This document shows, piece after piece, positions 58,582 to 64,000 of a stretch of 64,000 nucleotides of DNA; positions within the stretch are counted from its first letter, which is position 1; the number at the start of each line of letters is the position of its first letter. Source of the stretch: Echinometra lucunter (Eukaryota > Echinodermata > Echinoidea > Camarodonta > Echinometridae); contig CM057155.1 in NCBI GenBank assembly GCA_029962745.1, positions 30,562,896 to 30,626,895 of the forward strand, given 5' to 3'. The notes beneath the pieces are model-generated. The model had not been told where the DNA came from. It searched no databases and saw only the letters and a program-made list of their open reading frames with translations. Made by a program: the position numbers and the translations under genes.

Positions 58582-58886
58582 GGGGGGGGGGGGGTGTTTC
58601 ACAAAGACTAAGATTGACTAAAATCGCACTTAACTATGGCTGGTGGCTGGCCATTCATGTCACTGTTTTCTATCACCCTGGATCTCTCAAAGGATTTGCT
58701 ATTTATGGTCACAAATCTGCAGAATTGACCATTTTTTATAGTTCATTAATGGAGAAAACAAAAAATGTAAATCCTTCAAATTTGTGACAATCATTTGCAC
58801 ATCCCTTGAAAGAAACCAGTGGCATGAATGGCCAACCATAGTTAAGTGCAATTTTAGTCAATCTTAGTCTTTGTGAAACACCCCCC
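58582..58886. mobile_element. foldback MITE with GTGTTTCACAAAGACTAAG ends
   Basis: G run plus GTGTTTCACAAAGACTAAGA at left and TCTTAGTCTTTGTGAAACAC plus C run at right. The arms extend about 60 bp with few mismatches (TTAACTATGG/CCATAGTTAA). About 305 bp. Confidence 0.85.
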
Positions 58887-60034
58887 TGATGGCTGTATTT
58901 AAAAGTGAGAAAATTACTGTTTTGTTTTTTTAAAATTGTGCTTGGACTTACAATGGGCTGTCAAAAGTTGAAATGCTTTCGTAGTCATACTCCAACATGT
59001 AAATTATTTTAAATTTCAAAGTTGCTTGAGCACTATTCATTAAATCTGGAAAAAATATGATGCTAACCCTTCTGTACGTATGGAAGAAATTTGTGCTGCA
59101 AATTACAGGTAAAGTGGGGACTTGGTGTCTAGTAAGAGACCTTTCCCAGCATTCGTGGAGAGCTTGACCTTTCACCCTAACTGGCAAATCACATAAGTAG
59201 GGTTTTTGTTCAGTTTAGCTTGCAGGGGTTTAACATCTTTATGCTCTGTCAAAGGATCACAGAGCTGTAGTTGTCAACTTCAAGAGCAAAATGATCCTGT
59301 CTTTTATAAAAATCAGAAATTCCAGGAGTAATGTGCTATGTATACTGATCCTTCACTTCTGCGCTATTCATTGGCACAATGAATGTTTGGAAAATAATAA
59401 TTTTTTTTTTTTGGCAGTGTGAGCTATAAAGCATTTTGTGGAAGTACTCTTCCTGACAGTTTATTGTACTCAAATTGGCAACATCCAGCCCTGTCATGTG
59501 GAAAGATTCAACTAAACTGCAAATGTGTGTGTGTGGAGCAGATTTCTCTCTATTTTCTTTCTATGTGGACCGAATTTGATCTTTTCAAGGTCGTTTAGTC
59601 CCGGTCACCAGGGTTTGATTCTAGAAGCAGATCATGTTCACATGTGGCAAAATCCTGCCAACACTGAGCCAATTTTTCAATTTGTGCCACCAATCCACCA
59701 TTACTGCAATTTTTTTTTAAAAGTCTGTAAGATTTTGCAGGTGTCCTTCTTTTGGGGGGTTAATAGCAGAGGAGGAGAAAAAAGAAGATTCAATCTGAAA
59801 GAAGATTTTCCCCCTCTGTGAGAATTAAATCGTTTGAACCATGATCGGTTATCAAACTTGGTAATGTATAGAAAAGCTGTGAAGTTTCTAGAAAATGAAT
59901 GTGTTTGTACACAAGACTTCATAAGGTTCATGTCAGTGTTTTGATTATGAGACCTTTACAGTTATTAGAAAGAGAGGTTCAATTTCTCAAGTATTCTAAT
60001 TTACACCTTGTATTTGTTTCTGTTTTGTCCTCAG

Positions 60035-60109
60035 GTTTTTCAGTGAGCACATTGAGTGGGATGGCAGGCACATTTGTGAAGGAATAATAACCTACAATGT
60101 TCAGACATC
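60035..60109 (+). promoter_or_regulatory. Axin 5' UTR with two upstream ORFs
   Basis: Acceptor gtcctcag ends at 60034. Before the Axin start there is a short uORF at 60061-60087 (MAGTFVKE, stop TAA). A second, 60097-60129 (MFRHHESRSV, stop TAG), overlaps the main ATG in another frame. Both the second uORF and the main ATG have A at -3. Confidence 0.6.
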
Positions 60110-60939
60110 ATGAGTCTAGAAGTGTATAGGTTCTTAGCCGATAGCGGCGGGAGTCAGCTGTCAGAGCGCCCTCCAGTGCCTGGGGAGGAGACGGAAGACA
60201 GAGGAAGTGTGTCATCGAGCGTCAAGAGTGGTAAGCAGAGTGACCAGTCTACAGGAACACCAAGACGCTCCAACCTGAAGGATGTCACCAAAGGAGGAAT
60301 GCTGGAAGAAGGTGCTCCGCTTGGTTTTGAACCAGAAGGCTCCGCATCTGTAACACCTCCCTACACAAGATGGACAGAATCTCTGCATGCCTTGCTTTCT
60401 GATGAAGATGGGATTCAATTATTCAAGCATTACTTAATTCAGGAGAGTGCAGAGAACCCTCTGTTGTTCTGGCTTGCCACTCAAGGTTTCAAGAAAAAGC
60501 CGGATGATGATCCGGTCAGGACTGACCTGGCCAAACTCATTTACAGGAGATTCATAAAGAAGGATGGACAGCAGGTTGTCAGGTTACAAACTGCCACTCG
60601 GAACCATGTGGCCGAGTCGATAAGGACTAACCAAGTGGACAGCAAACTCTTTGATGCTAGCCAGAGGGAAGTGGAGGAATATATGCGGGAGACATCCTAT
60701 CCCATGTTCCTCAAGTCTGAAGTGTACGTGCAATATGTGAACAATGGTGGGGTGAGTCCTAAGAGTTCTGATGGATGCTCCAGTAATGCCAGTAGCGGCC
60801 ACCACGCGCAGGCAGGGTACCTTCCAACGTTACCGGAAGACTCAGAACTCTCAGACCTGCCTCAAGTGGGGCCTCTTTCGGCAGATCTTCTGATAAGGAG
60901 TAGCCATCATAGGCATCACATGGAAAGATATCAGGAACG
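60110..60939 (+). CDS. AXIN: Axin, first coding exon (tankyrase-binding motif and RGS domain)
   Basis: Axin is the cytoplasmic scaffold that brings APC, GSK3 and CK1 to beta-catenin and so represses canonical Wnt signalling. The exon encodes 276 residues and ends in phase 2 at gtaagc (60940). RPPVPGEE at residues 20-27 is the tankyrase-binding motif (R-x-x-P-x-G-E), and TPRRSNL at 50-56 follows as in vertebrate Axins. LGFEPEGSAS.TPPY (71-85) leads into the RGS domain, about residues 89-212, from SLHALLSDEDGIQLF to YPMFLKSEVYVQYV; this domain binds APC SAMP repeats. GYLPTLPED (236-244) is another Axin-specific block after the RGS. The GSK3-binding, beta-catenin-binding and DIX domains must lie in later exons beyond 64000. 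The start at 60110 is chosen because it gives the family N-terminus. Order and orientation with CEP112 match human AXIN2. Confidence 0.96.
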
Positions 60940-62599
60940 GTAAGCATACAACTCTTTTGTGAATTTAAGTATTTAGTTGTCCGAGAGTTCAGATACTGGT
61001 TTATAAAACAAATTTTTATTTAAAAAACAAAGACAAGACAACGTGAAAGAATAGGGGCAGATTAGCCACGCTGAGTTACCTGCAAATTCACAAGCTTTGA
61101 TATAAAAAAACAAAAAAACAAACAAAAAGTTGAATATTCACTGGGACTCTGGAGTGTGACAGTTTTAAACTTTGTAGAAAATATTGTAGTCAGTGAGAAG
61201 TCATTTCCTTAAAAATAATGATATTGTCCATTGCAATGCAATCCCACTCTCCACATGGGCATACATGTACATCTTTGCTAATCAAGCACTATTTTAGGTG
61301 TACAAAATCTGCGTTTTTTGGCATGTTGCCAATTGTGCAGGGGGGATGATGGTGGTAATATCTGGCACCAACCTGATACATTGTTTATGCCCCATGATAT
61401 TGCTGTCCTTGGTCCCATAGGCTGGCTTGGCGCTCACAGTCCAATCTAATTTACCAGCTTTCTGCACGGTCATGCACTGCAGACGACCTTTTGCTGTACT
61501 TCTTTTTCCTGGGCATCCCAAGCGAAAGCCTGCCTCACTGGCCACACTGTCCTCTCATCTGCATTATTGTGGTGTGGTCACTTTCATTTTGTGTGATGGG
61601 AGTTTCTGTGGTAATTTTGCGAGCCAAGCTACATCGTTTTCCTCATCAAGGCTGGCGTTTGGACACTGGAGAATTGCTAAAGTGCAGACCAGGTCCCTTA
61701 TTTGAAAATTCATAGATAATTGAGAAGGGTCAATTTTTCAGGATGTAAGTGGCTGTGACGAGATTGATTAATTACTGCAAACAGAACTGTAAGGAAACAT
61801 GGTTTTAACTCGAATCCTATTGAAAACAGAAAATGGAAAGATATTATCTATGATATAATCTATCTAGAAATATAACTCCTTTTAAAGTTCTCAAATAACA
61901 TGCTTGGTTGTATGAATGTGCTATACAGTGTGAAAGAAAATATTCATGAGATGAAAACTGAAAGCTAAAGGTAATTCAGCAATATACAAGATTTTTGAAG
62001 TGCTTATAAATCCAGTTTTTGCCCATGTGCCCCACAAAATTCAGCTTCCATTTTCTCAAATTACCGATTTGCTTGCCCCAGTAATGTGCACTGAACAAGT
62101 CCAATGCTTACAGGTTGGGTCGTGCACCATCATAGACATAGTATTGTATGGTGGCCAACCAAAATGTCCTGTACTTGCTGTGCACAGTGCATTAACTGCA
62201 CTTTTCGACTTGTAAGCCCTAATGGAGGCTATGGAACATATCTCTGTACTTATGAGGGCTAGTTTAGCCTATGGAGATTCTTGATTGTGCACTTGAAGGA
62301 AGAGGGTCCTTATCTCTCGAAGTTTTCCTCCAGTAACCCTCCTTTACCCATTAACTCCTAGTCATTGAGATCAAGCGAGAAGAAAAATGTAAACATTGAA
62401 GCACTGTTCTATAAAATCCTTATTTGTAGTCTCCAGAGCAGCACAAATTTTATCACCACAAATGGGGCCAGTAGATTTGTTTGATGCATCATTGCATGTT
62501 CCAAAGAGTCTACTAATAACTCCTTGCATGTTCTAAGCTTTTTCACAATAGGTCCACGTTGTAGACCAAATGTACATGTACAGCTGTAGACCCTGTTTG
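60940..62599 (+). other. Axin intron 1, left part
   Basis: No exon found. The stretch 61320-61680 is GC-richer, with open frames on both strands (61427-61705 +, 61294-61545 -) but no domain I recognise. It may be an old transposon fragment or a regulatory block. Confidence 0.4.
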
Positions 62600-63015
62600 T
62601 TAACCCATAGCCGTAGAGAGCTTTCTTGAGGTCTAAAATAATCATCTTCAACCCTCAAATTGGCAATACAAATGATTTTTTTCCACGTTTACATAGCTTG
62701 AAAAAATTAAGTGTGGATATAACATAAACCAAAATGAAATATAATTGTAAAATTGAATCAGAAGTTGCCAATTTGAACACAGAAAAGTGATTATATATTA
62801 ATCACTGCATTGCCAATTTAAAGAGTTTAGTGATTTGTTACACTTAAACTGCTCTTATTCGAGAACGCCACACCATACAGCAATGGGAATGGGCTCAAAT
62901 TTGTCAGGGCATTTTTCTCTTTCTGCTCATGTATGATATGTACTGCCCAACATTCTGGACTAAAAGATACTGCAAAAGCGTCTCCTAAAGGTGACACTGT
63001 ACCTCTATGGGTTAA
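62600..63015 (-). mobile_element. TTAA-flanked MITE, family 2, copy 3
   Basis: 416 bp in the Axin first intron. Right tip ACTGTACCTCTATGGGTTAA is intact and the left tip is altered (TTAACCCATAGCCGTAGAG). Confidence 0.87.
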
Positions 63016-64000
63016 AAGATACTGTATGCAGGTCTTCAGTATACTACATTGTAGCTTACATGTATTTCCCAAAGGCATGTACATGAACATACATGTACAT
63101 GTATATGTATGTTAGAAATTTTAGTGGTAAGACTGCCTCATGATCTCTGGATGCATTTGACTGAGCATTAATTCTCATTCTCAACCAATTTTGATCTGTC
63201 CACATCTTACGATTTTATGATTGTCTTGATCTGGGAAGAAGTATAATTCTCTTCTTACATTTGCCCAGATTATACATGTAGCTCACATTTATTCTTACAT
63301 AAAAATCTCCCCAAGGTGATAAACTTGATTGCTAACAAACTTCTTTTTGCAATTCCGCTCATTGCTCAAACAAAAACTTTGGTTGTAATAGCTGAAATTG
63401 AAGTTAACCCATTCATGACGGAGGTCCACATTTTGTGGTTTGGCCTAATATCTTTTGATGCAAAGCCCTAAAAATTATACCAAATACATGAGCAGAAAGA
63501 GCAAAAAATTCTAAACAAACTGTGCCCATTTTAGTTGCGTCAGTATTCAATGTTTGATGATGAAATTTTTTTAAAGGAAAATAAGCATTAAAATCCTTAA
63601 ATTGGCAATGTGATAGAAAGTTAAAATCACCATTTTCCCCTGCAAATTGGCAACTTTTTGACTTCTCATCATAATTTCTGTCAATTTATATTCATTTCAG
63701 ATACATGACGTTTTATGCGAAAAATATAGCAATAAAATAAAAATGTTGGTGTTGCCAATTTGATGAATAAAAGCTGATTGAATTAGGCTTTAAATAATTC
63801 CTGTCACGAATGGGTTAAGAGACTTTGAAGGTGCCTTTTATTGTTGTAGAGTATTTCTCAGTGGGGGTAGTGTTTGCACTGTAACTCACATCACTGATGG
63901 GTTTACATTTGGCATAGTGTTATGTAATAGTGAGTGATAAAGGATGATCATTACATCTGGGCTAGGGGGATTTTATTGTGTGCATAGAAATCTAGCCTTT
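63016..64000 (+). other. Axin intron 1, right part
   Basis: Intronic, AT-rich, with ACATGTACATG-type simple sequence at 63075-63110 and the family-1 MITE at 63404-63818. The next Axin exon is not within the window. Confidence 0.5.
63404..63818 (+). mobile_element. TTAA-flanked MITE, family 1, copy 7
   Basis: 415 bp inside the first Axin intron. Left tip TTAACCCATTCATGACG is slightly changed; right tip CTGTCACGAATGGGTTAA is intact. Confidence 0.88.

Noticed and set aside
61294..61705. Overlapping frames on both strands in the Axin intron
   Set aside because: No recognised domain, and two opposite frames of similar length. Retained only as a GC-rich block of unknown origin.

Overview
The window is nuclear DNA from a multicellular animal. 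It has spliced genes with GT-AG introns, a 43.6-kb intergenic interval, dense short inverted-repeat transposons, microsatellites and long G or C runs. An invertebrate deuterostome, most likely an echinoderm such as a sea urchin, fits the gene content, the AT-rich background and the repeat style. That assignment is inference; no marker in the window fixes the species.

Two protein-coding genes are supported, both on the + strand. Bases 374-16430 carry the last 15 coding exons of a long coiled-coil protein. The exons join in one open frame of 557 residues and stop at 16428-16430. I call it CEP112 (CCDC46), from its C-terminal region and from its neighbour. Bases 60035-60939 hold the first coding exon of Axin, the scaffold of the beta-catenin destruction complex. 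It contains the tankyrase-binding motif and a complete RGS (APC-binding) domain, and the gene continues past the right edge. In human, as I recall it, CEP112 and AXIN2 are adjacent in the same order and orientation, so the pair looks like old conserved microsynteny.

The CEP112 introns are crowded with repeats. These include two families of about 415-bp elements flanked by TTAA (piggyBac-like MITEs), a 1.1-kb inverted-repeat transposon, foldback elements, a retroposed fragment with 16-bp target-site duplications, a 25-bp minisatellite that forms a splice acceptor, and a 78-bp tandem duplication of another acceptor. Behind the stop codon lie decaying extra copies of the terminal exon.

The interval 16431-60034 has no convincing gene. 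It holds two large direct duplications (21457-24327/24828-27788 and 34386-36741/37242-39946). Each pair is separated by exactly 500 N, which points to two alleles placed in tandem by the assembler. The interval also holds a TA-flanked transposon with 135-bp terminal repeats, a GGTGCA-rich hairpin element, a third TTAA-flanked MITE family, a tRNA-derived SINE head, a hammerhead-ribozyme-like motif of the kind linked to Penelope-like retroelements, CTCF-like motifs, and several GC-richer islands that are candidate promoters or enhancers. The first Axin intron (60940 onward) again carries both main MITE families.

The two genes need not act together biochemically: CEP112 is a centrosomal coiled-coil protein and Axin a Wnt scaffold. 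Their link is positional. The repeat layer is what makes the window unusual, because it touches splice sites, the 3' end and possibly transcript folding of CEP112.
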